From: Legionella lansingensis
GTDB lineage: Bacteria > Pseudomonadota > Gammaproteobacteria > Legionellales > Legionellaceae
Length of the DNA: 64,000 nt
Direction: 5' to 3'
Assembly (NCBI RefSeq): GCF_900187355.1
Contig: NZ_LT906451.1
Location: 2,768,001-2,832,000, forward strand
Part shown: one piece after another, positions 10,534-18,905 of the stretch
How positions within the stretch are numbered: position 1 is the first letter of the stretch
How the letters are laid out: each line of letters opens with the position of its first letter
The notes under the pieces: generated by a model
The model's database searches: none
Seen by the model: the letters and a program-made list of their open reading frames with translations, nothing else
What the model was told of the DNA's origin: nothing
Translations under genes and position numbers: made by a program

Positions 10534-10630
10534 AGCCAGGTTCTCTACATTGATTTCATCAATCATCCATTATGCAACTGGCATAATATTTGGATTAAAA
10601 AACACTCCCGAACGGGTCTTCAGGATACTT

Positions 10631-11707
10631 ATGCCTAGACTAATTGTCTTATTTGGTTTTTGGCTTTTTTCTACAGTTTTTGCCGCTAATGTGCACATTA
10701 TTGCCGTAGGAGATATCTTATTGCATGGCAAACTACAGCAGAAGGGCTTGGAAAAGGGTTTCAGTACGGTATGGCTAGCCGTCATGCCACAATTATCTAA
10801 GGCAGATATTACTTATGGTAATTTGGAAGGCCCTGTTGCTGAAATGCTGAACAGACGCGGTAATGAGACCAGTGAACCCAAACAGGCCTACACTTCCTAT
10901 CCAATGTTTAATTATCCACCTTCTTTGCTTAGCGCGCTAAAACTATCCGGTTTTGATGTACTTTCTACAGCAAACAATCACACACTTGACCGCTATGGCA
11001 AGGGCGTGGATAAAACGATCGCGGCGCTTCATGCTAATCAGATTGCGTTTACAGGCACTCGCCGCCAAAACAGCCAGGATGTCTGGTTTGCCGAAACAAC
11101 CGTCAACAATGTGTCAATTGCCTGGCTAGCCTGCACTCAGGATACCAATGGTATCGCTGATACCCATCGACAAGTTCTGCTATGCTATCGTGATAAACAG
11201 CAAGTACTTAATCTCATTAGTGAACTCTCGCAGAAATACGATGCCGTGATTGTCACACCACATTGGGGTGTTGAGTACCAAGGGAAGCCGAATCGAGGTC
11301 AACAACAATTAGCTAAAGAATTTGCGGAAGCTGGTGCTCTGGCTATCTTAGGCTCGCATCCACATTGCATTCAGCCTTTTGCATGGCTAACGACCAAAAC
11401 AGGCAAAAAAGTATTTGTGGCCTATTCTTTGGGGAATTTTATTTCAAACCAAGGTAGCCTAAAGAATCGCGCTAGTGGTCTACTGTCCTTATATTTACAA
11501 AAGCAAGATGGGGTCACGGTGATTCATAAGGTAAACTATCAACCCACCTATATGGAAAATCGCAATAGTAAAATGCATTTGCATCTCGTAACATCGAAAA
11601 AACATCCAGCTTATCAATGGGTAAAAACAATCGTCGGTGAGGATTATCTCTTCTTGGCAGAGGAAGAGACTAACCTTAAGCCAGTCTCTGCCTTATTGCA
11701 AAGATAA
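10631..11707 (+). CDS. CapA-family metallophosphoesterase-like protein, exported
   Basis: 358 aa from the ATG at 10631, which is preceded by CAGGA and opens a clear signal peptide (cleavage near STVFA-AN). An open frame extends upstream to 10493 but runs through the pseudogene tail. The PGA_cap/CapA fold motifs are in order: AVGDILLHG, GNLEGP, STANNHTLDRYG, VVTPHWGVEY, GSHPHCIQPF and YSLGNFIS. These are the metal-binding Asp, Asn and His positions of the family. CapA proteins are linked to poly-gamma-glutamate capsules, but no other cap gene is nearby, so the substrate is unknown. The last 15 bases overlap the convergent gene. Confidence 0.85.
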   Translation: MPRLIVLFGFWLFSTVFAANVHIIAVGDILLHGKLQQKGLEKGFSTVWLAVMPQLSKADITYGNLEGPVAEMLNRRGNETSEPKQAYTSYPMFNYPPSLLSALKLSGFDVLSTANNHTLDRYGKGVDKTIAALHANQIAFTGTRRQNSQDVWFAETTVNNVSIAWLACTQDTNGIADTHRQVLLCYRDKQQVLNLISELSQKYDAVIVTPHWGVEYQGKPNRGQQQLAKEFAEAGALAILGSHPHCIQPFAWLTTKTGKKVFVAYSLGNFISNQGSLKNRASGLLSLYLQKQDGVTVIHKVNYQPTYMENRNSKMHLHLVTSKKHPAYQWVKTIVGEDYLFLAEEETNLKPVSALLQR

Positions 11708-12187
11708 ATTCCCATCGGAAATTAATAAACTATCAAGAGATGAAGTCTGTAAGAACTCACCCCGCATAGCCTGTAGAATTTGCTGCAAGGAGATAAATTG
11801 CTCGCTCAACTGAAAATATAAATCCGCAGTCTGATTTTCGTGCAACTCCCCGACAGTAAGATAGGCAGCCTGGCCTATATCAATAAAATAATCGAGGCTG
11901 ACATGCCTTTTTTTTGCAATTCCGGGAAAAAGACCGCAAAAGAGTAAACTTTTATCACCCACATCTTTTAACAATTCAAGCCTTCGTCTTGAGTTACTCA
12001 TGGATTCAAGGAAATCCAGGGCAATCACCGATTCAATTAATCTTGGTCCCTGCGAAAATCGCATCAATAAAAAGACAAGGTAACTTTCAGTGCTTTCATT
12101 GAGTAGTAAACGAGTAGATGCTTGAGCTTCATTAACAAGTGCGTGCCATTGGCTGATTTCGGTGGGATGTAAAATCAACTGCCTCAT
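11693..12187 (-). CDS. Hypothetical protein, 164 aa
   Basis: Family not recognised. The ATG at 12187 (MRQLILHPTEIS) has GGGGG about 7 bases upstream and is preferred to a TTG four codons earlier. The protein is soluble, mostly helical in appearance, and has no signal peptide or membrane segment. It overlaps the CapA-like gene's 3' end by 15 bp in convergent orientation. It lies 63 bp downstream of the tubulin-tyrosine-ligase-like gene on the same strand, so they may be co-transcribed. Confidence 0.7.
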   Translation of the reverse strand: MRQLILHPTEISQWHALVNEAQASTRLLLNESTESYLVFLLMRFSQGPRLIESVIALDFLESMSNSRRRLELLKDVGDKSLLFCGLFPGIAKKRHVSLDYFIDIGQAAYLTVGELHENQTADLYFQLSEQFISLQQILQAMRGEFLQTSSLDSLLISDGNLSLQ

Positions 12188-12221
12188 ATTATCCCCCAAC
12201 TTCCTTTTTTCCCCTCGTAAC

Positions 12222-12240
12222 TGTAGTTTAGCAAACTACA
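12222..12240 (-). terminator. Short hairpin between two minus-strand genes
   Basis: The perfect 8-bp stem TGTAGTTT / AAACTACA with a 3-nt loop lies in the 75-bp gap between the TTL-like gene and the 164-aa gene. No U-run follows on either strand, so it is at best a weak or processing hairpin. Confidence 0.3.
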
Positions 12241-12262
12241 TACCAAAATGGGTTTGCATCAG

Positions 12263-13300
12263 TTACGCTGTTGAAATTTTCTCAAACAATCCGTAATCAA
12301 TCTCTTCTTGTCTATCTTGGTTGGCAATCGGTAAAACAAAGCTTTTGATAAGGGCTTGCCAAAAGTCATAATATAAATGCTTTTGTAAGGGATGGTCGTC
12401 ATCTACAGGGAAACAGGGGCCATGATTAGCTTCCAACAGCCATAATCGTTGATTTTTATCCACAATAAAATCAAAACCAAATAGGGCTATAGCGCGTTGT
12501 GCATCACAGATAAACGCCTGTGAGTATTGTTGTTGTAAAGCCTTTAATACTGATGTAAGAATCGTCTTGATTTGTGGATAAAATAAATGAAAAAAATCAA
12601 ACCGATCTGTTGGTATTTGCACCACATTCGCTTCCTCTTCATGCAAATGCTCATTGGTTAAATGAGGACGAAGATCCGAAAATTCCCATGGCATATAAGA
12701 ATGCAAAGCCACATTGAAGTAACCGAGAGGATAAAGATAGCAACCGCCATAGTTGGTCAGGATGACAAACATACGAATGCTGTATTTATGACCATTCGGA
12801 GGCTTTAACAAATGGGGTTCGGTAATATATTGTTGCAATACATGCTCCCCTCCCAGCCTCTGCGAGCTAAGAAAATGAGCCTCCAAATCACTGAGACGTT
12901 CAAAAATCTTTATTTCTCGACCATTGTTAAGCAAAGCAGGTTTTAGGATCCAAACTAAATTATCGATTTTATCGAAATATTGCTCCGTCTGCAGATAATA
13001 GCTATCAGCCATATGACCTAATACCTCCGGCCAATTCGAGTCATTAATCCCATAAGTAACTGGCATGACAGAGGGACAATATTGTTCAATCAATTGCGCC
13101 AACAGGTGCTTAAACTCCAAACATTGCGCTGCAGGTAAATGGAATTGAAGGTTTTTATCACTAAAATCCGCTCGCCAGTTAAAAGCAGAAGAACGCCATC
13201 CCTGCTCTTGTAAATAGCGATGCAAATTATAATGGGTTGGTGATTCTCCGGATTTTAGGGCATAACATTTACTGCGGTGCTTTAGTAGGGATTTCAGCAT
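12263..13300 (-). CDS. Tubulin-tyrosine-ligase-like ATP-grasp protein
   Basis: 345 aa. The TTL arrangement is visible: WILKPALLNNGREI (117-130, ATP-binding Lys120), LQQYITEPHLL (155-165), KYSIRMFV (172-179, the place of the TTL KFDLR segment), FGFDFIVD (274-281) and LLEANHGP (288-295) with the metal-binding E290 and N292. TTL enzymes ligate an amino acid to a protein or peptide carboxylate, classically Tyr or Glu on tubulin. The substrate here is unknown. No signal peptide. The start overlaps the end of benE by 32 bp, so translation may be coupled. It could be a translocated effector acting on host protein or a bacterial peptide ligase; nothing in the sequence decides. Confidence 0.75.
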   Translation of the reverse strand: MLKSLLKHRSKCYALKSGESPTHYNLHRYLQEQGWRSSAFNWRADFSDKNLQFHLPAAQCLEFKHLLAQLIEQYCPSVMPVTYGINDSNWPEVLGHMADSYYLQTEQYFDKIDNLVWILKPALLNNGREIKIFERLSDLEAHFLSSQRLGGEHVLQQYITEPHLLKPPNGHKYSIRMFVILTNYGGCYLYPLGYFNVALHSYMPWEFSDLRPHLTNEHLHEEEANVVQIPTDRFDFFHLFYPQIKTILTSVLKALQQQYSQAFICDAQRAIALFGFDFIVDKNQRLWLLEANHGPCFPVDDDHPLQKHLYYDFWQALIKSFVLPIANQDRQEEIDYGLFEKISTA

Positions 13301-14483
13301 TTTCCAGACGATATTTACGATAGTTCAATAAAGTTAATGATAGTACACCGGATACTAAACCCCAAAATGCCGCACCAATGCCAAAAAGAGAAATGCCAGA
13401 AGCCGAGACAAGAAAAGCAATTAACGCCCCCTCTCGTTGATTCTCGTCATCGATCGCAGCCTTTAAGCTACTCGCTATTGGGCTTAACAATGCCAAGCCC
13501 GCCAGAGCCAAAATCAATTCTTTAGGAAAAGCAGCGAATAAGGCTACCACTGTTGCACCACAAAGACCTGTAAAAAGATAAAAAATACCAGCAAAAATCA
13601 CTGCACGATAGCGATTACCGGGCTCAGGATCAGCTTCAGGTCCTGTACAAATTGCTGCAGAGATCGCCGCTAAATTAAGCGTATAAGCACCCCAGGGAGC
13701 AAGGATAAAGTTAACAAAACCTGTCCAACTGATTAACGAGGAAATAGGTGGTCTGTAACCTGCGGCATGGAGTACTGCCACACCAGGAATGTTCTGCGAG
13801 GTCATGGTTACAATAAATAGAGGAATGCCAATGCTTGCCAATACAGACCAAGAGAATACCGGCATAGTAAAAACAGGTTGTGATAGTGCGAAATGAAAAT
13901 GTTCAAAATGAAATAAACCCTGAACTTCCGCGACCAAACCTCCCAGTAACAATATAACAAGAATAACATAACGAGGGAAAAACCGCTTGCCAAATAAATA
14001 GGCAACAAACATCAGACAAACAAGAAAGAATTGATCTTGCATGGCGACAAACACGTTCATCCCAAAATGCAACAGAATGCCCGCCAGGATCCCTGAAGTG
14101 AGAGAGCGAGGAATTCGATTCATCACTTTTTCAAACCAACCTGTCAGGCCAGATAAAAGAATTAACAAAGCAGAGAAAATAAAAGCGCCAATGGCTTCTG
14201 CTAATGTAATACCTGAGTGACTAGTAGTAGCCAATAGAGCAGCCCCAGGAGTCGACCAAGCGGTTAAGATGGGCATGCGATAATACCAAGAGAGCCCAAT
14301 ACAAGTCACTGCCGTACCAATCCCGAGAGCCAATAACCAGGAGCTAACCTCGGCAGAATTAGCTCCTGTAGCTGCTGCTGCTTGAAAGACTATGACTGCT
14401 GTACTGGTAAAACCTACCATAACAGCCACAAACCCTGCTGTCACATTCGAAAAAGAGACGTTTTTAAACATAGAAATAGCCAT
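13269..14483 (-). CDS. benE: BenE-family benzoate/H+ symporter
   Basis: 404 aa from the ATG at 14483 (MAISMFKNVSFSN). A longer open frame continues upstream through the operator region and is unlikely to be translated. There are about 11-12 hydrophobic segments. Characteristic stretches are GFTSTAVIVFQAA near the N-terminus, WYYRMPILTAWSTPGAALL and FIVTMTSQNIPGVAVL. The gene is divergent from an XRE-cupin regulator and shares its promoter region. In E. coli the homologues ydcO and ydcN (sutR) are also adjacent, so the pairing is conserved. Members are assumed to import benzoate or related aromatic acids. Confidence 0.88.
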   Translation of the reverse strand: MAISMFKNVSFSNVTAGFVAVMVGFTSTAVIVFQAAAATGANSAEVSSWLLALGIGTAVTCIGLSWYYRMPILTAWSTPGAALLATTSHSGITLAEAIGAFIFSALLILLSGLTGWFEKVMNRIPRSLTSGILAGILLHFGMNVFVAMQDQFFLVCLMFVAYLFGKRFFPRYVILVILLLGGLVAEVQGLFHFEHFHFALSQPVFTMPVFSWSVLASIGIPLFIVTMTSQNIPGVAVLHAAGYRPPISSLISWTGFVNFILAPWGAYTLNLAAISAAICTGPEADPEPGNRYRAVIFAGIFYLFTGLCGATVVALFAAFPKELILALAGLALLSPIASSLKAAIDDENQREGALIAFLVSASGISLFGIGAAFWGLVSGVLSLTLLNYRKYRLENAEIPTKAPQ

Positions 14484-14529
14484 TATTTTATCAATCAAAA
14501 GAATCTTGCTAAGCTTAATACAACTAATA

Positions 14530-14571
14530 TGCGTTATAACGCACACTATACCATCGTGCGCTATAACGCAC
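14530..14571. promoter_or_regulatory. Pair of palindromic operators between benE and the XRE-cupin gene
   Basis: TGCGTTATAACGCA (14530-14543) is a perfect 14-bp palindrome. GTGCGCTATAACGCAC (14556-14571) is a 16-bp palindrome with one mismatched pair. Their centres are 27 bp apart. A TATACC -10-like hexamer (14547-14552) sits between them. The position suggests that the XRE-cupin protein binds here and controls both divergent genes. Confidence 0.7.
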
Positions 14572-14591
14572 AACCTTATTTTGGAGTTCCA

Positions 14592-15155
14592 ATGGATACT
14601 ATGTCCACACATATTGCAAATACTTTAAAAAGTTTACGCCAACAGCGAGGTTGGAGTCTTGATAAAACGGCCCAAGAAACTGGGGTCAGCAAAGCGATGC
14701 TTGGTCAAATTGAAAGACAGGAATCTAGTCCTACAGTAGCTACGTTGTGGAAAATTGCCACTGGATTTCATGTTTCATTTTCCTCGCTCTTGGAAGAATC
14801 CAAAGTCATCTCTCAAGGTCTTATTTATCGTTCTCTCCCTCCCCAAGAACTATTCACTCAGGAAAAAATTCGTATTAGGACCTTATTTCCCTTTGATGAA
14901 GAGTTACAGTGTGAACTATTTGTGATTGAATTACTCCCTGGTTGCGAGCAATTATCTACACCGCATGAGACAGGAGTGGTTGAACATGTGATTGTCACTG
15001 AGGGCAAAATGGAGGTTCTCGCTAATCAGCGTTGGCAACCTCTAAGTCAGGGGGAGGGTCTACGATTTGGTGCTGATCAAATGCATGGTTATCGTAATAA
15101 AAGCGACCATAGTGCCTGCTTTCATAACATTATTCATTATCCTCTTAAAACATAG
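14592..15155 (+). CDS. XRE-cupin transcriptional regulator (SutR/YdcN-like)
   Basis: 187 aa from the ATG at 14592, which has TTGGAG 7 bases upstream. An in-frame extension to 14382 would run inside benE and is rejected. An N-terminal Xre/Cro helix-turn-helix is visible (residues about 8-65: LRQQRGWSLDKTAQETGVSK, then MLGQIERQ and TLWKIA). A C-terminal cupin barrel follows (about 105-185: HETGVVEHVIVTEGKMEVL, EGLRFGADQMHGYRN). The cupin pocket usually senses a small molecule. It is divergent from benE with two palindromes between, so autoregulation and control of benE are likely. Confidence 0.88.
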   Translation: MDTMSTHIANTLKSLRQQRGWSLDKTAQETGVSKAMLGQIERQESSPTVATLWKIATGFHVSFSSLLEESKVISQGLIYRSLPPQELFTQEKIRIRTLFPFDEELQCELFVIELLPGCEQLSTPHETGVVEHVIVTEGKMEVLANQRWQPLSQGEGLRFGADQMHGYRNKSDHSACFHNIIHYPLKT

Positions 15156-15165
15156 ATCGCCTGTT

Positions 15166-15585
15166 TTACGATGTGGTAAGACCATACTTATTTGCTTCAT
15201 GGTGTTGCAACGCACAATCTGGTCGACAGTGTTCTTTATAAAGCGTGTATGCCCGATAAAAAACCGGGTTATTTAAGTGCTTATGAAAATAAGCAATTGC
15301 ATCCTCGTCCTTATAACTAACCGACAAATCCAACCAATCAAAACCTGCAAACCAATCCATCTTTAATGTTACCCCAGTAAAATCAACGTCCAGATCGGGA
15401 TCCATTTCTTTTTTTAATTGTTCCATGTCGGTAAAGGAGATAAGCGCGAGCTCAAATTGTGCCCCACTATATCGTTGACGTCCTGGTGAAATCTCACGTA
15501 TGCGCCTGGCATCTGCTAAAACATCTTCCATGTAATCCACAAAAGAAATACGACGCTTAGCCTTTTTAAAAATTGATCGTTTCAT
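15166..15585 (-). CDS. Hypothetical protein, 139 aa
   Basis: Not recognised. The N-terminus is basic (MKRSIFKKAKRR) and the rest acidic and aromatic, with the stretch MDWFAGFDWLDLSVSYKDEDA. No signal peptide or membrane segment. Convergent with the XRE-cupin gene with an 11-bp gap. The start has AAGAGGATTAAC upstream. Confidence 0.65.
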   Translation of the reverse strand: MKRSIFKKAKRRISFVDYMEDVLADARRIREISPGRQRYSGAQFELALISFTDMEQLKKEMDPDLDVDFTGVTLKMDWFAGFDWLDLSVSYKDEDAIAYFHKHLNNPVFYRAYTLYKEHCRPDCALQHHEANKYGLTTS

Positions 15586-15785
15586 GTTAATCCTCTTTTT
15601 GAGTAATTATCTCCCAATTTCGCAAGCAGATACAAATTTTTATCAACGCTTATAACGGGACTTCACATCCTCACAGACTACTTTCCTTCAGTGTTTCATC
15701 GTTATATCCTGTATTACGTCTAACGAAGTAATCAAAATTCATTGAGGACCATCTCAAGGATTGCAAACCAAGAAGGTATGAATGC

Positions 15786-17543
15786 ATGACGGGTTTCCAC
15801 ACGACGGACGACTTCACTAAGGATGCTACTCCCGCTTTTGCTAATACGAAGATGTTGGCTTTGGCCGCTATTGGTGGATTGGGGATGGGTGCCGCTGTAG
15901 CTGGCATTCGTCTAAGTGTAGGCTTTATGCAAACCTTGCTTTTTGGCAGAGATGTTAATTTGTATAGCCCAGCAGGTGTCCCTACTTGGCGTATCATGTT
16001 GGTTACACTTATTGGCGGGTTAATTCTCGGTTTATTTTTAAAATTAGCTGGCAGACTTGGTCATCTGACCATCGTGGACCCTGTGGAGGCGAACGCTTTA
16101 GAAGGCGGTAAAATGTCTCTCGTGGATAGTTTGATTTTGGTAGGATTATCCATTGTTTCTATTACGATTGGAGGTTCTGTTGGTTTTGAAGCAGCGATGA
16201 CCCAACTTGGCGCAGGTATCTTGAGCTTTATAGGACAGCGTTTGCAACTTGAACGTCGTGAACTGAGGATCCTCGTTGCCTGTGGAACAGGAGCTGGTCT
16301 TACCGCTATTTTTGGTGCTCCTCTTGGTGGTACCTTTTATGCCCTTGAGTTGGTGGTTGGGGGGTATGCTATGCGAGCACTATTACCAACATTATTAGCA
16401 AGTGCAATGAGTAGCCATGTCATTTATATGGTCATCGGTTATCAACCTATTTTTCTTGCCTCTGACATAGGTCCTCCTGCCCTCTGGCATTTCCCTTTGG
16501 CCATTGTCACCGGCATAACTGCTGCTTTAATTGGCATAATGGTAATGCGTGGTACCACTCGATTTGAACGATCTTTAAACTATGCACATGTCTCCGTCAT
16601 GGCTAAGCCTATCGTTGGTGGTCTTATTCTTGGTTTAATTTCCTTGAAAGTACCAGAGGTTATGGGGCCTGGGCATAATAGTATTAATGAAATTCTAGCT
16701 GGCCACAATTCATTTGTAATTATCGCCATCATCCTCTTCGCTAAAATAGCCGCCTCAATCGCCTGCGTTGGTTCGGGATTTAGGGGAGGTCTATTCTCTG
16801 CTTCCTTACTCCTTGGAGCGGCTTTAGGTTATCTTGTTCATGGGCTTTTCATTGTCCCACTTTTAGGCCCAGGCATTCCATTTGACCTCGCCGTGGTAGC
16901 AGGCATGGCAGGTGTTGCGACATCCATCATTGGCACGCCCATTGCGATTGTTTTGCTTGTCATTGAGACCGCTGGCTTACAAACGGGAGTGGTTACCACA
17001 GCAATTACTGTCATTATTGCTAGTCATTTGACACGTTATTGGTTTGGCTATTCTTTCTCAACCTGGCGATTTCATATTCGCGGCAATGATCTCTTTGGCC
17101 CGAGAGACATCGGCCGATTAAGGGAACTCACTTTCAATGATTTACCTCTAAATAATCCACCACGTGTCCTGATCGACACCTCAATCTCTAGCGCTGTAAA
17201 GAAAACCAGTGAAACCGATTTAAACATGATCGCAGTGGAAGAGAAGAACGGCCGTTTTGTTGGTTTAGTAACGGATCATGAGCTTTTAGACGTCTTGGCA
17301 ACACCCACAATGCCCTTAGCCTTATGCAACTTAGCTAAAAAGCCCGCATTTTGCGTTTATGTTACTGAACCATTAATGAAATATATTGAAAAAATTGGCG
17401 AAAGTTCTGCCGGGGAAATAGCTGTCCTGGATGCAAATGATCGTTTAATTGGATTAGCCTCTGAAGCCGCAGTATTGCACCGTTATTTAACAGAGATCCT
17501 CGCAGCCGATCGCGATGACGCCATTCAAATTATCAACATATAA
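15786..17543 (+). CDS. ClC-family chloride channel/antiporter with C-terminal CBS-like domains
   Basis: 585 aa. About 10-12 membrane segments fill residues 20-430, with the ClC landmarks GGSVGFEAAMTQLGAG (about 127-143), ACGTGAGLTAIFGAPLGGTFYALE, and VGSGFRGGLFSASLLLGAALG. A cytosolic C-terminal region (about 450-585) contains two CBS-like repeats (IAVEEKNGRFVGLVTDHELL; IAVLDANDRLIGLASEAAV). The usual selectivity motif GREGP reads GSVGF, so the gating glutamate is not at its normal place. Substrate and mechanism (channel or H+ antiport) cannot be assigned. It stands alone. Confidence 0.88.
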   Translation: MTGFHTTDDFTKDATPAFANTKMLALAAIGGLGMGAAVAGIRLSVGFMQTLLFGRDVNLYSPAGVPTWRIMLVTLIGGLILGLFLKLAGRLGHLTIVDPVEANALEGGKMSLVDSLILVGLSIVSITIGGSVGFEAAMTQLGAGILSFIGQRLQLERRELRILVACGTGAGLTAIFGAPLGGTFYALELVVGGYAMRALLPTLLASAMSSHVIYMVIGYQPIFLASDIGPPALWHFPLAIVTGITAALIGIMVMRGTTRFERSLNYAHVSVMAKPIVGGLILGLISLKVPEVMGPGHNSINEILAGHNSFVIIAIILFAKIAASIACVGSGFRGGLFSASLLLGAALGYLVHGLFIVPLLGPGIPFDLAVVAGMAGVATSIIGTPIAIVLLVIETAGLQTGVVTTAITVIIASHLTRYWFGYSFSTWRFHIRGNDLFGPRDIGRLRELTFNDLPLNNPPRVLIDTSISSAVKKTSETDLNMIAVEEKNGRFVGLVTDHELLDVLATPTMPLALCNLAKKPAFCVYVTEPLMKYIEKIGESSAGEIAVLDANDRLIGLASEAAVLHRYLTEILAADRDDAIQIINI

Positions 17544-17597
17544 AGATAGAACTCTTTCACCGGAAAACCTACACCTTCAATCGCCGCCGGAGCTCAT

Positions 17598-18563
17598 TTA
17601 ATCATACATCGGCCTAGCCCAAGGATCATCATAGCAAGTAATCGGTTCAGGTTTAGGACTTATGAAGGTCATGTTTTTTGTATAATAATGCATGTTAAAT
17701 ACATCTTCTGCTATGGAAATTGCCAGATCTCTCATAGTACTAGATTTTCCAAAAAATTGATTCATGGTTGATATATCACGCAATCCCCGTTGTTGCGCGA
17801 CAAAATAGGTCATAAATTCAGGGTGAGTTTGCGCTAGTTCCTCTGGGGTTTTATTAAACGGATTGTTATCACCTCCATGCCGATCATAAAATTGCAAATA
17901 GGCATTAACATGATTGCGTAAAGCAGTCTTCTCTTCCTGTTCATTTATTGCGTTATTGTATTTTCTTCGTAAAAGAGAAATATATTGCAGAAAGATTTCT
18001 CTAAATTCTTCCTTTGCTTCCAGATTATCAGCCTTCAAAGGAAGATAGAAGGGATTATTTATTTCCTTACCAGCTACAGTGATGCTTCTAATGCAACAAT
18101 GTAAAATTGCCAAGGCAGCATGCTCTACTTCACGCTGCATTCGTGCTGGAAAAGTTAACTGATTACTCTCATAAGTTTTATGTACATCAATAATGAAATC
18201 TCTAAATAAGGCAACATCAACGGTGATGAAACTTTCTTTGCTGCTCATTCCTTGCGCCACTTTTTGATTTTCTGACATACCAACCAGATGATAATCATTG
18301 GAATAATTCGTTGTTTTATGCAGTCTTACATCTTCCATTGTAATCGTTTCAGGGAAACATCTTCCAAAAATCCCTACAATAATGGTTGGGAAATCAAATA
18401 GAATGTCAGAAACTTCATCAAAGCCACGATAAAGCTCGGTAATATTTTCAGGGGTTGTGACAATATTTCTAAACATAATTACTGGGGACTCGGAAAAGGC
18501 ACTGTTACCTGATACTCGTTTTTCTGAAGGAGCAAATAAAGGACGAAACATGATATAACCCAA
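17598..18563 (-). CDS. Hypothetical protein, 321 aa
   Basis: Not recognised. Start could be ATG at 18563 or at 18551 (MFRPLFAPSEKR). Predominantly soluble with no signal peptide; one moderately hydrophobic stretch near LFDFPTIIVGIFGRC. The C-terminus carries the charged/proline tail FISPKPEPITCYDDPWARPMYD. Flanked by a ClC gene and by an AT-rich spacer. Size, isolation and lack of recognisable domains are compatible with a Legionella effector, but no secretion signal is demonstrable by eye. Confidence 0.7.
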   Translation of the reverse strand: MGYIMFRPLFAPSEKRVSGNSAFSESPVIMFRNIVTTPENITELYRGFDEVSDILFDFPTIIVGIFGRCFPETITMEDVRLHKTTNYSNDYHLVGMSENQKVAQGMSSKESFITVDVALFRDFIIDVHKTYESNQLTFPARMQREVEHAALAILHCCIRSITVAGKEINNPFYLPLKADNLEAKEEFREIFLQYISLLRRKYNNAINEQEEKTALRNHVNAYLQFYDRHGGDNNPFNKTPEELAQTHPEFMTYFVAQQRGLRDISTMNQFFGKSSTMRDLAISIAEDVFNMHYYTKNMTFISPKPEPITCYDDPWARPMYD

Positions 18564-18662
18564 TATGATTTTTTAAAGTCAAATTTAACATAAATGTGTC
18601 ATTTTTTTCAAATATTTTTCACTTACCTCCAATTTTCATAACGGCACTTGTCAACTAAACAG

Positions 18663-18691
18663 TTGCAAATTGAAGTCAGACTGTGTATAAA
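18663..18691 (+). promoter_or_regulatory. Sigma70 promoter for the leader peptide and brnQ
   Basis: TTGCAA (18663-18668), a 17-bp spacer and TATAAA (18686-18691) match the consensus in sequence and spacing. Transcription would start near 18698, giving an untranslated leader of about 208 nt before brnQ that contains the short frame at 18728. Confidence 0.65.
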
Positions 18692-18727
18692 GGATCTTGT
18701 TTGTAATATAAGAACTCAAAAAGATTA

Positions 18728-18853
18728 ATGAAAGCAGCCGCTAGTAATAAACATTCATCTTCCTTATTTCTAGGCTTTGACCGTCTAGCTTCAGGTCTCA
18801 TTCTTATTGTTGTCAGCGTCTTCGTGGTCAATGTGGCCTTCGTGGCCATCTAA
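18728..18853 (+). CDS. 41-codon leader peptide rich in Leu, Ile and Val upstream of brnQ
   Basis: ATG at 18728, stop TAA at 18851. The last 18 residues read LILIVVSVFVVNVAFVAI, and 12 of them are Leu, Ile or Val, encoded by consecutive codons shortly before the stop. It lies between a strong promoter and the gene for a branched-chain amino acid carrier, the usual position of an attenuation leader such as ilvB or ilvGMEDA. A small hairpin TGGCC-TTCGT-GGCCA (18834-18848) overlaps the last codons. No terminator with a U-run is obvious downstream. The hydrophobic tail could alternatively make this a small membrane protein. Confidence 0.6.
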   Translation: MKAAASNKHSSSLFLGFDRLASGLILIVVSVFVVNVAFVAI

Positions 18854-18905
18854 CTCTTACCTCACAATTTTTCCAAATCCACCATTACAGACCCAGGAAT
18901 AGACC

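Noticed and set aside
14484-14612. N-terminal extension of BenE across the operator region
   Set aside because: The extra residues are not membrane-like or conserved in type, and the palindromic operators lie in this stretch.
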